Of a stretch of 64,000 nucleotides of DNA, positions 53,182-62,372 are shown piece after piece. The first letter of the stretch is position 1. Each line of letters begins with the position of its first letter. Source of the stretch: Nocardioides oceani. Lineage in GTDB: Bacteria > Actinomycetota > Actinomycetes > Propionibacteriales > Nocardioidaceae. The translations under genes and the position numbers were made by a program. The DNA is taken from the NCBI RefSeq assembly GCF_030412965.1, contig NZ_JAUHJQ010000004.1, positions 15,459 through 79,458 of the forward strand. Direction: 5' to 3'. The notes beneath the pieces were generated by a model. The model worked only from the letters and a program-made list of their open reading frames with translations, searched no databases and was not told the DNA's origin.

Positions 53182-54267
53182 TCAGACGACCTCGTCGACC
53201 CAGGCGTGGACGGCCGCGCGGAAGGACGCCGGCGAGAACCGGTCGGCCTGGGCGCGGCAGTCCGCCGCCGACAGGCCCGTGACCGTGCGGACGCACTCGG
53301 CCCAAGCCGCCGGGTCGGAGGTGTCGGGCAGGAGCGCCCCGGTCACCCCGTGGACGACGGTCTCGGCCGTGCCGGCGGCGTCGAGGGCGAGCACCGGCGT
53401 GCCGGCCGCCATCGCCTCGACCGGGACCAGCCCGAAGTCCTCGAGCGCGGGGTAGACCAGCGCGGTCGCGTCGGCCAGCAGCTGGGCCACCTCGGCGTCC
53501 GACAGCCCGGTGCGGAAGGTCACCGGCACACGCGCCCGCTCGGCCCGGGCGCGCAGCTCGGCCTCGAGCGGGCCACCGCCGACGAGCACCAGCGGAAGGC
53601 CGGCGGCGTCGGCGACGTCGATGACGAAGTCGAGCCGCTTGTAGGGGATGAACCGGCTGAGGCCCAGCAGGAACGGCTCGCCGCCACGGGCCTCGAGGCC
53701 GGCGAAGCGAGCCAGGTCGACGGGCGGGTGGATGACGGTCGCCTCGCGGTCCCACACCTCGCGGATCCGGTCCCGGGTGGCGGCCGAGTTGGCGGCGTAC
53801 GACGCCACCCGCCGCGCGGCGCGCCGGTCCATGCGTCGTACGTGGGCGGCGACGGCGCGGGCCGGGCCACGGGAGGCGCGGTCGTCGACCTCGGGGAACC
53901 AGGCGTAGCGGGCCGGGGTGTGCACGTAGGAGACGTGCGGGACGTCGGACCACACGGCGGTCCAGTGGCTGGCGAGGTGGTGGCTGGCCACGACCAGGTC
54001 GGCGCTGCGGTCGAGCGTGCGGGCGAAGACCGGCCACGCCGCGACGTTCATGGCCGCAGCGACCTGGCGGTGCTGCATCAGCCGCTCGGGCCGACGGAAC
54101 GCCGCCGAGACCCGAGTCGCGTCGATGCCCGGCGCGCCGGCCGCGAAGACCACCGGGGAGAACACGCGCGCCTCGGGGAACGCCTCGGCCAGGTGCTCCA
54201 CGACCCGCTCCGACCCGCCGACCGGCGAGAGCCACTCGGCGGTGATGACCGTCCGGCGGCCGCTCAC
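53182..54267 (-). CDS. Glycosyltransferase family 4
   Basis: A 361-residue GT-B enzyme: TAEWLSPVGGSERVVEHLAEAFPEARVFSP at the N-terminus (WcaI/GT4-like), HVSYVHTPARYAWFPEVDDRA in the middle, and a donor domain with FLLGLSRFIPYKRLDFVID, LVGGGPLEAELRARA and YPALEDFGLVPVEAMAAGTPVLALDAAGTAETV. The GTG at 54267 overlaps the stop of the flippase-like gene, so the two are coupled. Convergent with the other glycosyltransferase, only 7 bases apart. Confidence 0.9.
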   Translation of the reverse strand: MSGRRTVITAEWLSPVGGSERVVEHLAEAFPEARVFSPVVFAAGAPGIDATRVSAAFRRPERLMQHRQVAAAMNVAAWPVFARTLDRSADLVVASHHLASHWTAVWSDVPHVSYVHTPARYAWFPEVDDRASRGPARAVAAHVRRMDRRAARRVASYAANSAATRDRIREVWDREATVIHPPVDLARFAGLEARGGEPFLLGLSRFIPYKRLDFVIDVADAAGLPLVLVGGGPLEAELRARAERARVPVTFRTGLSDAEVAQLLADATALVYPALEDFGLVPVEAMAAGTPVLALDAAGTAETVVHGVTGALLPDTSDPAAWAECVRTVTGLSAADCRAQADRFSPASFRAAVHAWVDEVV

Positions 54268-55547
54268 GCGGCGACCACCGGCGTCGGGCGCGGGCGGCGC
54301 AGCGGTGCGAGGACCGTGAGCACGACGGCGTACGCGATGGAGGCGACTGCCACGCACCAGGCGACGTTCGCGACGGTGTCGAAGGGCGCGAAGACCCAGA
54401 CGAACGCCAGCGCCGTGAGGGTCGCGGTGAGCCGGGCGGCGCCGATCTCGAGCGAGCGGCGGTCGGCGCGGAGGTCGGCCGCCGGCAGCATCGCCGCCAT
54501 CACCGCCGAGTGGTTCGTGGCGAACCCCGCCACCGCGAGCCAGGTCAGCCCGCCGAAGCCCGGCAGGAGCAGCGGGTAGAGCGGGGTGCGGGTGAGCGCG
54601 AGGATCGCGAAGCAGACCGCGAAGACGGCCCCGATCGCGACGGTGAAGAGCAGCCGCGCCCGCGGGCTGAGCGCACCGGTGGAGCGGGCGGAGTAGACGA
54701 TGCGCCGCCCGGCGATCCCGAGGACCGTCACGGGGCCCAGGATGGTCAGCGCCATCCGGGCCGCGGAGGCGTCGCCGACGCCGCCCTGGCTGCGCGCGAG
54801 CGCCAGCGCGAGGACCAGCGGCACGCCCGCGAGCGCCGCGTCGAGCAGCAACGGCGCCGACTCGCGCCGGTCGGCCCACACGACCGCCAGCCCGGCCAGC
54901 GGCCGCCCGGTGCCGGGCCGCCGGTCCTGCGCCACGAACGCGGTCCAGGCCAGGAGGCCCACACCCCACCAGGCGAGCACCAGCAGGTGACCGGGGACGT
55001 CGAGCGCCCAGGCCCCGACCGTGGCCGCCACCTGGCCGACCAGCACGCCGACGTCGCGCTTGAGGAACCACGAGGCCCGGTCGAAGCCCTCGACGATCCG
55101 CAGGTAGTCCCACACCGCCCAGGCCAGGACCGCGACCGCGCACAGCGCGAGCTCCCAGCTGCCCAGCCAGGCACCGACCACGGCCTGCACGGCGGCGATG
55201 GCGGCGCCGAGCGCCCAGGAGGAGGAGCGCCCCTCGGCGCGGCTGCGGACCCCGATGACGACCCGCTCGGAGCCGATCGCCTGGCCCAGGCCGACCACGA
55301 ACATGGTGCTGGTGATCCAGACCGAGTAGTCGTCGAAGAACGCGCGGGGCAGCAGGATCGCGAACAGGCCGAGCTGCACGACCGTCGAGAGCGAGCTGAC
55401 CGCCTGCATGAGCACCACGCCGCCGGAGCGGCGCGCGCCGGACCGGGCCGGGGCTCCCTCGGAACCCTCCCCGGGGGGCTCGCCGGGTGGTAGCGTGCCG
55501 CGGCCCGCCCCACCGTCCGGCTGCTTGGCCGTCACCTCGTCAGTCAC
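54264..55547 (-). CDS. Polysaccharide flippase-like membrane protein
   Basis: A 427-residue protein with about 11-12 transmembrane helices after a 40-residue charged N-terminus. The first helix region VVLMQAVSSLSTVVQLGLFAILLPRAFFDDYSVWI resembles Wzx/MurJ-type lipid-linked oligosaccharide flippases, including the conserved early Phe/Tyr-rich turn. No decisive motif exists for this superfamily, so I rely on topology and neighbours. It would move the repeat unit across the membrane for the Wzy-like polymerase at 56736. GTG start. Confidence 0.75.
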   Translation of the reverse strand: MTDEVTAKQPDGGAGRGTLPPGEPPGEGSEGAPARSGARRSGGVVLMQAVSSLSTVVQLGLFAILLPRAFFDDYSVWITSTMFVVGLGQAIGSERVVIGVRSRAEGRSSSWALGAAIAAVQAVVGAWLGSWELALCAVAVLAWAVWDYLRIVEGFDRASWFLKRDVGVLVGQVAATVGAWALDVPGHLLVLAWWGVGLLAWTAFVAQDRRPGTGRPLAGLAVVWADRRESAPLLLDAALAGVPLVLALALARSQGGVGDASAARMALTILGPVTVLGIAGRRIVYSARSTGALSPRARLLFTVAIGAVFAVCFAILALTRTPLYPLLLPGFGGLTWLAVAGFATNHSAVMAAMLPAADLRADRRSLEIGAARLTATLTALAFVWVFAPFDTVANVAWCVAVASIAYAVVLTVLAPLRRPRPTPVVAA

Positions 55548-55599
55548 GCCTCCCTAACGTCCTTCCCCGTCCCTCGTCACGCCCCTGTCGTGAGGTCCG

Positions 55600-56739
55600 A
55601 TGCCGCCGATCCGCGCCCGCCTGGTCCGTGCCAAGGGCCGGGTCGTCCGCGCGCTGGACCGCGTGGTGCCGGCGGCCGCCACGGCGGTGGTGCACTCCTC
55701 CCCCGACCTGGACGACAGTGTGGTCGCCCTGCTCCGCGAGGCGCCCGCCGACGTGCCGGTGACCGTGCTGTGCCGGGACCCGCGGGCGGTCGCGCGCCGT
55801 GCCGACGCCCTCGGTCTCCCGCGGCCGCGGGCGGTCCCGCACCAGTCCGCCCGCGGGTGGTGGGCCTACCTGCGCTCGACGGTCGCCGTCTCGACCCACG
55901 GGCTGCACGGCTGCCTGCCGCGTCCGGGCCGCAAGTCGACCGTCGGGCTGTGGCACGGCGAGCTCGGGAAGGCGATCGGCGCCTTCGCCGGCGAGGGGCC
56001 GCGGCACTTCGACTGGGTGCCCGTCTCCAGCCCGCTCTCGCGGTCGCTGCGCTCCGCGGAGTTCGTGCTCGACCCGGCACTGATCCACGTCGTCGGCTCG
56101 CCCCGGCAGCGGCTGCTCGCGCCCGGCCCGGACCGGGCGGCTGCTCCCCTGCCGCCGGGTCGCCACGTCGTGTGGGTGCCGACGTACCGCACCTCGGTGA
56201 CCGGCGCGATCCGCACCGACGGCGACCCCGAGGCGCTGCGCTCGGAGCTGCCGCTGGACGACCCGCGCCTGGACGCCCTCCTGACCCGGCACGACGCGAC
56301 GCTGTGGTTCCGCCCGCACCCCGCCGCCGACCAGGCGCTGCCGCCGACCGGCCCCCGCGTGCGGCGGGCGACCAACGCCGACCTCGCCGACCTCGGGCTC
56401 ACCTTCTACGAGCTGCTCGGCCGGGCGGACTGCTTCGTCACCGACTACTCCTCGGTGTGGGTCGACTTCCTGCTGCTCGACCGCCCGATGGTCGCGTTCT
56501 GCCCCGACCTGGCCGCGTTCCGCTCCGGCCGGGGGCTCGCGGTCGAGCCGCACGAGGCGTGGTTCCCCGGGCCGGTGGTGACGACCGCGGCGGCGCTGCT
56601 CGACCGGCTCGACGCCGCCCTGGCCGACCCGCGGACCGGTGCCGAGGTCCGCGAGCATCGCCGGGCCGTGCTGCACACGGCGACGGCCGACCCCGTGGCG
56701 GCGGTCTGGGACCGGGTGCGCTCGGAGGTCGGCCGGTGA
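55600..56739 (+). CDS. CDP-glycerol glycerophosphotransferase-like (TagF/TagB family) protein
   Basis: A 379-residue enzyme of the teichoic-acid polymerase family. The C-terminal GT-B domain has VVWVPTYRTSVTG, LWFRPHPAADQ and the family signature DCFVTDYSSVWVDFLLLDRPMVAFCPDL. His residues of TVGLWHGELGKAIG correspond to the catalytic WHG. It transfers polyol-phosphate from a CDP-activated donor, so the polymer may be teichoic-acid-like. It overlaps the next gene by 4 bases. Confidence 0.87.
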   Translation: MPPIRARLVRAKGRVVRALDRVVPAAATAVVHSSPDLDDSVVALLREAPADVPVTVLCRDPRAVARRADALGLPRPRAVPHQSARGWWAYLRSTVAVSTHGLHGCLPRPGRKSTVGLWHGELGKAIGAFAGEGPRHFDWVPVSSPLSRSLRSAEFVLDPALIHVVGSPRQRLLAPGPDRAAAPLPPGRHVVWVPTYRTSVTGAIRTDGDPEALRSELPLDDPRLDALLTRHDATLWFRPHPAADQALPPTGPRVRRATNADLADLGLTFYELLGRADCFVTDYSSVWVDFLLLDRPMVAFCPDLAAFRSGRGLAVEPHEAWFPGPVVTTAAALLDRLDAALADPRTGAEVREHRRAVLHTATADPVAAVWDRVRSEVGR

Positions 56740-58124
56740 CGCCGTACGGCGTGCTCGTCGTGGTCGCGCTGCTCCTCGCGCTGGCCCGCTGGCGGACGAG
56801 GATCCCGTGGCTGCTCGCGCTCTGCCTCGGGGCCCCCGCCTCCGCGGTCGTCGTCGTGGGCGGCCAGTCGGTGGCGGCCTTCCAGGTCGTGCTCCTCGCC
56901 GCGACGCCGCTCGCGCTGTGGACGTGGTTCCGCGGCAAGCAGGAGCCGTTCTCGTGGCCGGGCGCCGGCCTGCTGGTCGTCTTCGTCGCCTGGTGCACCT
57001 TCATCACGGTGGCGGGGCCGGTCTTCTTCGACGGCACCGACGTGCTGCTGCCCGACGGCGGCATCGACGAGCAGGTCGCCGACCCGACCCCGCTGGAGTT
57101 CGGCGTCTCCAACCTCGCCCAGGTCGTCTACCTCGGCCTCTCGGCGCTGCTCATCTGCCTGTTCGCCGGCTACCGCCGGCTCTCCCCGCACCTGCTCGCC
57201 CCCGGCCTGGGCGTCGCGATGCTGCTCAGCCTCTGGCGGCTGGGCTCGGAGCAGGGGCCGCTGCCGTTCCCGACGACGTTCTTCGACAACTCGATCGGCA
57301 TCGACTACATCGACGGCGCCGCGGGCGGCGGCTACCGCCTGCGCGGGGTGTTCCCCGAGCCGTCGACCCTCGCGCTCTACTCCCTCGGCACGCTCGCCTA
57401 CGCCCTCGCGATGGTGCCGCGCACCCGCGGCTGGACCCGGATCGGCTACCTCGCCCTGGCCGCCGCGGCCGGCACGAACCTCTTCTGGGCCCGCTCGGGC
57501 ACCGCGCTCGTCGCGGGGGGCACCGTCCTCGCGCTGGCCCTCGTCGTCGCCCTGGTCCGCGCGGTGCGGCACGGCATCGCGGTCATGCCAGTCGCCTTCG
57601 CCACCTGCGTCGCCGCCGCGGTCGCGCTGGCCGCCTCCGGCCGACTCCTGGCGTACGCCGGCGACCTGGTCGGCGAGAAGGTCGTCTCCTCCAGCTACTC
57701 CAACCGGACCGGCGCCGACGTCTTCTCCCTCGGGCTGTTCCTCGACAGCGGCGGGCTCGGCCTCGGACTGGGCAGCAACCGCCCCTCCAGCCTGTGGCCG
57801 ATGCTGCTCTCCTGCACCGGCCTGGTCGGCACGCTGCTCTACGCCGCCCTGGTCCTCACCCTCGTCGTCCGCACCGCCCGGCTGGGCCCCTGGCGCCCGG
57901 TCGTGTGGGCGCTCGTCGCCGTGACGGTCACCAAGAGCGTCGCGGGGTCCACGCTGTCGGACCCGCTGATGATGCTGTCGCTCGGGCTGTGCGCCCACGC
58001 GGTCGCCCGCGCCCGGGACGATGCCCGTGACGATGCCCGTGACGATGCGCGGGACGGCGACGGGGAGGCCGGTGCCGCGGAGGCGCCGGAACCGGTCGGG
58101 GTCAGCGCGCCCCGCGCTGGGTGA
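56736..58124 (+). CDS. O-antigen polymerase (Wzy)-like membrane protein
   Basis: A 462-residue membrane protein with about 11 helices and an extracellular loop rich in charged residues (VFFDGTDVLLPDGGIDEQVADPTPLEFG). The short motif YRLRGVFPEPSTLALYSLGTLAY and GGLGLGLGSNRPSS resemble Wzy/WaaL proteins, which often have RxxGxxxxPN/ES-type loops. It would polymerise the undecaprenyl-linked repeat units. The C-terminal tail carries DDAR tandem repeats. Its last 23 bases overlap the convergent sugar transferase gene. GTG start. Confidence 0.82.
   Translation: MTPYGVLVVVALLLALARWRTRIPWLLALCLGAPASAVVVVGGQSVAAFQVVLLAATPLALWTWFRGKQEPFSWPGAGLLVVFVAWCTFITVAGPVFFDGTDVLLPDGGIDEQVADPTPLEFGVSNLAQVVYLGLSALLICLFAGYRRLSPHLLAPGLGVAMLLSLWRLGSEQGPLPFPTTFFDNSIGIDYIDGAAGGGYRLRGVFPEPSTLALYSLGTLAYALAMVPRTRGWTRIGYLALAAAAGTNLFWARSGTALVAGGTVLALALVVALVRAVRHGIAVMPVAFATCVAAAVALAASGRLLAYAGDLVGEKVVSSSYSNRTGADVFSLGLFLDSGGLGLGLGSNRPSSLWPMLLSCTGLVGTLLYAALVLTLVVRTARLGPWRPVVWALVAVTVTKSVAGSTLSDPLMMLSLGLCAHAVARARDDARDDARDDARDGDGEAGAAEAPEPVGVSAPRAG
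58020..58055 (+). repeat. 3 x 12-bp tandem repeat (DDAR codons)
   Basis: GATGCCCGTGAC twice perfectly and once with two changes encodes the DDAR repeats at the C-terminus of the Wzy-like protein. Confidence 0.85.
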
Positions 58125-58746
58125 CGAGCACGGCGGCGGTCCGCAGCAGGACCCGCGCGTCGAGCAGCGGCGACCAGGAGCGGACGTACTCGTCGTCGAG
58201 CGCCAGGCCCTCCGTCGGGCTCAGGTCGCTGCGACCGCTGACCTGCCACAGGCCCGTGACGCCGGGTCGGGCCAGGAGCCGGCGCCAGGTGGTGTCGTCG
58301 TACGTCGCGACCTCCTGCGGCGTCTGCGGGCGGGGCCCGACCAGCGCCATGTCACCGCGCACGACGTTCCACAGCTGCGGGAGCTCGTCGATCGAGAGCC
58401 GCCGCAGCCACCGGCCGACGGCGGTCACCCGCGGGTCGTGGTCGAGCTTGACGAACGGCGTGACCGTGCGGCCCTGGAGCGCCAGGAGCGCCAGGAGCTC
58501 GTGGTCGGCGCCGGCGCGCATGGTGCGGAACTTGAGGATCGTGAAGTGTCGGCCGAAGCGGCCGACGCGGGTCTGGCGGTAGACGACCGGTCCCCTGCTC
58601 GTCAGCCCCACCAGCAGCGCGACGGCGAGCAGCACCGGCGCGCCGAGGACGAGGAGCAGCAGCGCGAGCACGCGCTGCAGGGCGTACGTCGCGTGCTCGG
58701 CGACCTCCCGGCCCAGCGGGCCCGGGGGCACCGCGCCGATGGTCAC
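58102..58746 (-). CDS. Undecaprenyl-phosphate sugar phosphotransferase (priming glycosyltransferase)
   Basis: This enzyme transfers the first sugar-1-phosphate to undecaprenyl phosphate, starting each repeat unit. The 214-residue protein is the catalytic half only: one membrane helix at about residues 25-48, then SRGPVVYRQTRVGRFGRHFTILKFRTM, KLDHDPRVTAVGRWLRRLSIDELPQLWNVVRGDMALVGPRPQ and RPGVTGLWQVSGRSDL. It lacks the N-terminal CoA-binding-like region of WcaJ/WbaP. The GTG start overlaps the stop of the sigma/anti-sigma fusion gene. Confidence 0.94.
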   Translation of the reverse strand: MTIGAVPPGPLGREVAEHATYALQRVLALLLLVLGAPVLLAVALLVGLTSRGPVVYRQTRVGRFGRHFTILKFRTMRAGADHELLALLALQGRTVTPFVKLDHDPRVTAVGRWLRRLSIDELPQLWNVVRGDMALVGPRPQTPQEVATYDDTTWRRLLARPGVTGLWQVSGRSDLSPTEGLALDDEYVRSWSPLLDARVLLRTAAVLVTQRGAR

Positions 58747-60266
58747 GGGAGCAGCCCGCCGCCGGTGACCGGCGTGCCGTTCTTCGGGCCGCCCAGCACG
58801 CCGCCGAGGACGCCACCGACTGCACCGGTGGCTCCGCCGACGACCTGGTCGACGGTCTCGACGACGTCGCCGACGACCTCACCGACGGGGCCGGAGCTGC
58901 CACCGGGCAGCGGCGGCGTGGTGACCTCGACGGGTCCGGTGACCGGGGTCTGCACGCCGACGGTGACCGAGCCGTCGGGGTTCTGCGAGGCGCCCGCGTC
59001 GACGATGGGGGTGGGTGCCGGGCCGGGTGTCGACGGCGTCGAGGGGACCGACGGCGTCGCCGGGGTGGTGGGCGTCGTGGGGGTGTTGGGTCCGGTCGGG
59101 GTGGACGGCTCTCCCGGGGTCGACGGCCCACCGCTCGGAGGCGCACCCCCGCCGGGCTGCTGGCCCGGTGCGCCGGAACCGGTGGACGGGCCCGCGGCGG
59201 TCCCGCCCGGCGCGACGGGGAAGAGCGCGTCGAGCCGCGCGGCCCGCGCGGCAGCGGCCGCCTCGCCCGACCCGCCGGTGGTGCCGGCGGTCGCGGCGTC
59301 GGAGACCCGCACCGGCATCAGCACCGACCCGGGGAGCGCGGCGTTGCCCACCGCGACCCGGTCGCCGTCGCGGGAGGGGACGGCGTACGGCCCGACGAGC
59401 ATCACGCCGGCCGCGGCGGCGCCGATGATGCCGGCGCCGGCGGTCGCGACGACCGGGCGGAGCCGGCGCGCGGCGGCCTGGCCGGCGGCGCCGCGGCTGC
59501 GCTGCACCGGGAGCCGGCGGGGCTCGGGCCGCGTGCGGAGGTACGCCGCGGCGTGCTCGCCGAGGACGGCCTCCGCGAGGGTCTCGCGCAGCGACAGCTC
59601 GAGGAGGAACACGTCGCGGACCAGCGCCATGCAGTCGTCGCAGTGCCGGCCGTGCTCGCGCAGGCCGCGGCGGCTGGAGCGGTCCAGCCGGACCGGCGAG
59701 CCGTGCTGCAGGGCCAGGAGCAGCTCCTGGCAGGCCACTCCCGTGCCGGCGGTGTGGCGGGCGGCGGTGGCCTGGCGCAGCGCGATCCGCGCGGAGGCGA
59801 CGGCCCGCGCGACCTCGGGCTCGCCCAGGCCGAGGTGGGCGCCGATCTCGTCGGCCGTCTCCCCCTCGACGGCGTGGTGCCACAGCACGATCTGCCAGGC
59901 GTCGGCGAGGTCGCGGTAGGCCGACCAGATCGCGTCGCGGTGGTCGGCGACCCCGAGGGCGAGGGTCGTGCCCGCGACCTCCGCCAGCCAGGCGGTGCGC
60001 ACGGGCAGGCCCAGGTGCTCTCCGCGCGAGAGGCGCTCGCGCACGGCGTCGTACGACCGGTCGTAGACCTCCGGGCCGAGGTCGTCGGCGAGCTCGCGCA
60101 CCGCCGGGCCGTGCCGACCGAGCAGCTCCTCGGCGGCGTACGCCTCGCCGGCGCGTGCCCGGTGGGTCAGGGCCACGTCGCTGGCGTCGTGCACGGACTC
60201 GTGCGCGAACCCCCGGCCCGCCCCGCGGATCCGGTCCTGCACCGGACGGATCTCGACCTCGGTCAC
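58743..60266 (-). CDS. ECF sigma factor fused to zinc-finger anti-sigma, membrane helix and Pro-rich exterior
   Basis: A 507-residue protein that appears to hold a regulator and its sensor in one chain. Residues about 30-165 are sigma-70-like: a degenerate region 2 and a region 4 HTH, LADAWQIVLWHHAVEGETADEIGAHLGLGEPEVARAVASARIAL. Then comes a ZAS-type anti-sigma motif, H205-x3-C209-x2-C212, in REHGRHCDDCMALV. A membrane helix follows at about 272-295 (VVATAGAGIIGAAAAGVMLV). The last 210 residues are a Thr/Pro/Gly-rich extracytoplasmic tail. GTG at 60266 has AAGGGGG upstream. It is translationally coupled to the priming sugar transferase, so it may sense envelope state and control polysaccharide genes. 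Confidence 0.85.
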   Translation of the reverse strand: MTEVEIRPVQDRIRGAGRGFAHESVHDASDVALTHRARAGEAYAAEELLGRHGPAVRELADDLGPEVYDRSYDAVRERLSRGEHLGLPVRTAWLAEVAGTTLALGVADHRDAIWSAYRDLADAWQIVLWHHAVEGETADEIGAHLGLGEPEVARAVASARIALRQATAARHTAGTGVACQELLLALQHGSPVRLDRSSRRGLREHGRHCDDCMALVRDVFLLELSLRETLAEAVLGEHAAAYLRTRPEPRRLPVQRSRGAAGQAAARRLRPVVATAGAGIIGAAAAGVMLVGPYAVPSRDGDRVAVGNAALPGSVLMPVRVSDAATAGTTGGSGEAAAAARAARLDALFPVAPGGTAAGPSTGSGAPGQQPGGGAPPSGGPSTPGEPSTPTGPNTPTTPTTPATPSVPSTPSTPGPAPTPIVDAGASQNPDGSVTVGVQTPVTGPVEVTTPPLPGGSSGPVGEVVGDVVETVDQVVGGATGAVGGVLGGVLGGPKNGTPVTGGGLLP

Positions 60267-60477
60267 CTGTGCCCCCTTGTTCACCCGTGTCACCTGTGTC
60301 GTGCGCGTGCTCGACGGGAGCGCGACGGCGCGCGTCCCGGATGGGGTGTCAACGACGCCCCGGCCGGTGGGTTACTGCGGAGTCGGTCACACCGCGCGCG
60401 CTGGTCTGGACCGCGGGCGGCGCCGGGCGGCGCGTCTCGCGGCTGAGACCACCCCGGACCCGCTGGACCGGGGGCGA

Positions 60478-60483
60478 TAACCT
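60478..60483 (+). promoter_or_regulatory. Possible -10 of the carboxylase alpha gene
   Basis: TAACCT (within GATAACCTG) lies 64 bases before the GTG of the biotin carboxylase gene, in the 280-bp divergent gap with the sigma fusion gene. No good -35 is evident. Confidence 0.35.
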
Positions 60484-60546
60484 GCCCGCCGGGTCGTCCG
60501 ACCCGTCCACGAACGAGCCACCCTCGAGAGCCCAGGAGTGCCTACG

Positions 60547-62337
60547 GTGCCGGAGACCAAGCCCCTCACGAAGGTCCTCATCGCCAACCGCGGCGAGATC
60601 GCGGTGCGGGTCATCCGCGCCTGCAAGGACGCGGGCATCGGCAGCGTCGCGGTGTACGCCGAGCCCGACCGTGACGCCATGCACGTCCGGCTGGCCGACG
60701 AGGCCCACTCCCTCGGCGGCGCGACCCCGGCCGACTCCTACCTCGACATCGCCAAGATCATCGCCGTCGCCGAGAAGTCCGGCGCGGACTCGGTCCACCC
60801 CGGCTACGGCTTCCTCGCCGAGAACGCCGACTTCGCCCAGGCCGTCATCGACGCCGGGCTGACCTGGATCGGTCCCCCGCCGGCCGCGATCGAGGCGCTC
60901 GGCGACAAGGCCAAGGCCAAGCACATCGCCGACAAGGCGAACGCCCCGCTCGCGCCGGGCACCAAGGACCCGGTCGCCGACGCCGACGAGGTCGTGGCTT
61001 TCGCGAAGGAGCACGGCCTCCCCGTCGCCATCAAGGCGGTCTTCGGCGGCGGCGGCCGCGGCCTCAAGGTCGCCCGCACGATCGAGGAGATCCCCGACGC
61101 CTACGAGTCGGCGGTCCGCGAGGCCGTCACCGCCTTCGGCCGCGGCGAGTGCCTCGTCGAGAAGTTCCTCGACAAGCCGCGCCACGTCGAGACCCAGTGC
61201 CTGGCCGACCAGCACGGCAACGTCGTCGTCGTCTCCACCCGCGACTGCTCGCTGCAGCGCCGCAACCAGAAGCTCGTCGAGGAGGCCCCGGCCCCGTTCC
61301 TCTCCGAGGAGCAGCTGAGCGAGCTCTACGAGTCCTCCAAGCGGATCCTCCAGGAGGCCGGCTACTACGGCGCCGGCACGTGCGAGTTCCTGGTCGCCCA
61401 GGACGGCACGATCTCCTTCCTCGAGGTCAACACCCGCCTCCAGGTCGAGCACTGCGTCTCCGAGGAGGTCACCGGCATCGACCTGGTCCGCGAGATGTTC
61501 CGCATCGCGGCCGGCGAGGAGCTCGGGTACGGCGACCCGGAGATCCGCGGCCACTCCATCGAGTTCCGCATCAACGCCGAGGACGGCGGCCGCAACTTCA
61601 TGCCGGCGCCGGGCACCCTGTCGGCGTGGAGCCCGCCGAGCGGCCCGGGCGTGCGCCTCGACGGCGGCTACGAGAACGGCGAGACGATCCCCGGCTCGTT
61701 CGACTCCCTCATCGCCAAGCTGATCGTCACCGGCCGCGACCGCACCCAGGCGCTGGAGCGCTCGCGCCGCGCGCTGGACGAGTTCGTCGTCGACGGCATG
61801 CCGACGGTCATCCCGTTCCACCGCGCGGTCGTCTCCGACCCGGCGTACGTCGGCGCCTCGACCCCCTCGGGCGAGGGCTCCTTCGACGTCTACACGCAGT
61901 GGATCGAGACCGAGTTCGACAACCAGATCGAGCCGTACGCCGGTGACGTGGCCGAGGCCGACGAGGCCGAGGAGCGGCAGAGCGTCGTCGTCGAGGTCGG
62001 CGGCAAGCGCCTCGAGGTCGTCCTCCCGGCCGGTCTCGGCGGCATCTCCGCCGGCGGCGGCGCCGCGGCTGCGAAGAAGCCCAAGCGCAAGAAGGGCGGC
62101 GGCTCGGGTGCCGCGGCCAGCGGCGACTCGGTCACCAGCCCCATGCAGGGCACCGTCGTCAAGGTCGTCGTGGAGGAGGGCCAGGAGGTCGCCGAGGGCG
62201 ACACCGTGGTCGTCATCGAGGCGATGAAGATGGAGCAGCCGCTCAAGGCCCACAAGGCCGGCACCGTCACCGGCCTGCAGGCCGAGGTCGGCGCGACCGT
62301 CACCAACGGCGCGGTCATCTGCGAGATCAAGGACTGA
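60547..62337 (+). CDS. accA3: Acyl-CoA carboxylase alpha subunit (biotin carboxylase + biotin carboxyl carrier)
   Basis: This subunit carboxylates its own biotin using ATP and bicarbonate. The 596-residue protein has a biotin carboxylase domain ([75 protein letters not shown]), a linker with a Lys-rich stretch ([11 protein letters not shown]), and a biotinyl domain with EAMKMEQPL, whose second Lys is biotinylated by BirA. It serves the beta and epsilon subunits at 39936-41815. I prefer the GTG at 60547 with AGGAG 8 bases upstream; a GTG at 60538 would overlap that site. Confidence 0.96.
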   Translation: MPETKPLTKVLIANRGEIAVRVIRACKDAGIGSVAVYAEPDRDAMHVRLADEAHSLGGATPADSYLDIAKIIAVAEKSGADSVHPGYGFLAENADFAQAVIDAGLTWIGPPPAAIEALGDKAKAKHIADKANAPLAPGTKDPVADADEVVAFAKEHGLPVAIKAVFGGGGRGLKVARTIEEIPDAYESAVREAVTAFGRGECLVEKFLDKPRHVETQCLADQHGNVVVVSTRDCSLQRRNQKLVEEAPAPFLSEEQLSELYESSKRILQEAGYYGAGTCEFLVAQDGTISFLEVNTRLQVEHCVSEEVTGIDLVREMFRIAAGEELGYGDPEIRGHSIEFRINAEDGGRNFMPAPGTLSAWSPPSGPGVRLDGGYENGETIPGSFDSLIAKLIVTGRDRTQALERSRRALDEFVVDGMPTVIPFHRAVVSDPAYVGASTPSGEGSFDVYTQWIETEFDNQIEPYAGDVAEADEAEERQSVVVEVGGKRLEVVLPAGLGGISAGGGAAAAKKPKRKKGGGSGAAASGDSVTSPMQGTVVKVVVEEGQEVAEGDTVVVIEAMKMEQPLKAHKAGTVTGLQAEVGATVTNGAVICEIKD

Positions 62338-62372
62338 GGCAACCTCCTCCGCCCGCTGTGCGTAGACAGGTC

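Noticed and set aside
58214-58250. CTCAGGTC block inside the priming transferase gene
   Set aside because: Resembles the first box of the flagellar promoter but no GCCGATGG at the right distance, and it is inside a coding region.
60267-60546. Small gene in the gap before the carboxylase alpha subunit
   Set aside because: Short open frames have no ribosome site and poor codon use; the gap is best read as a divergent promoter region.
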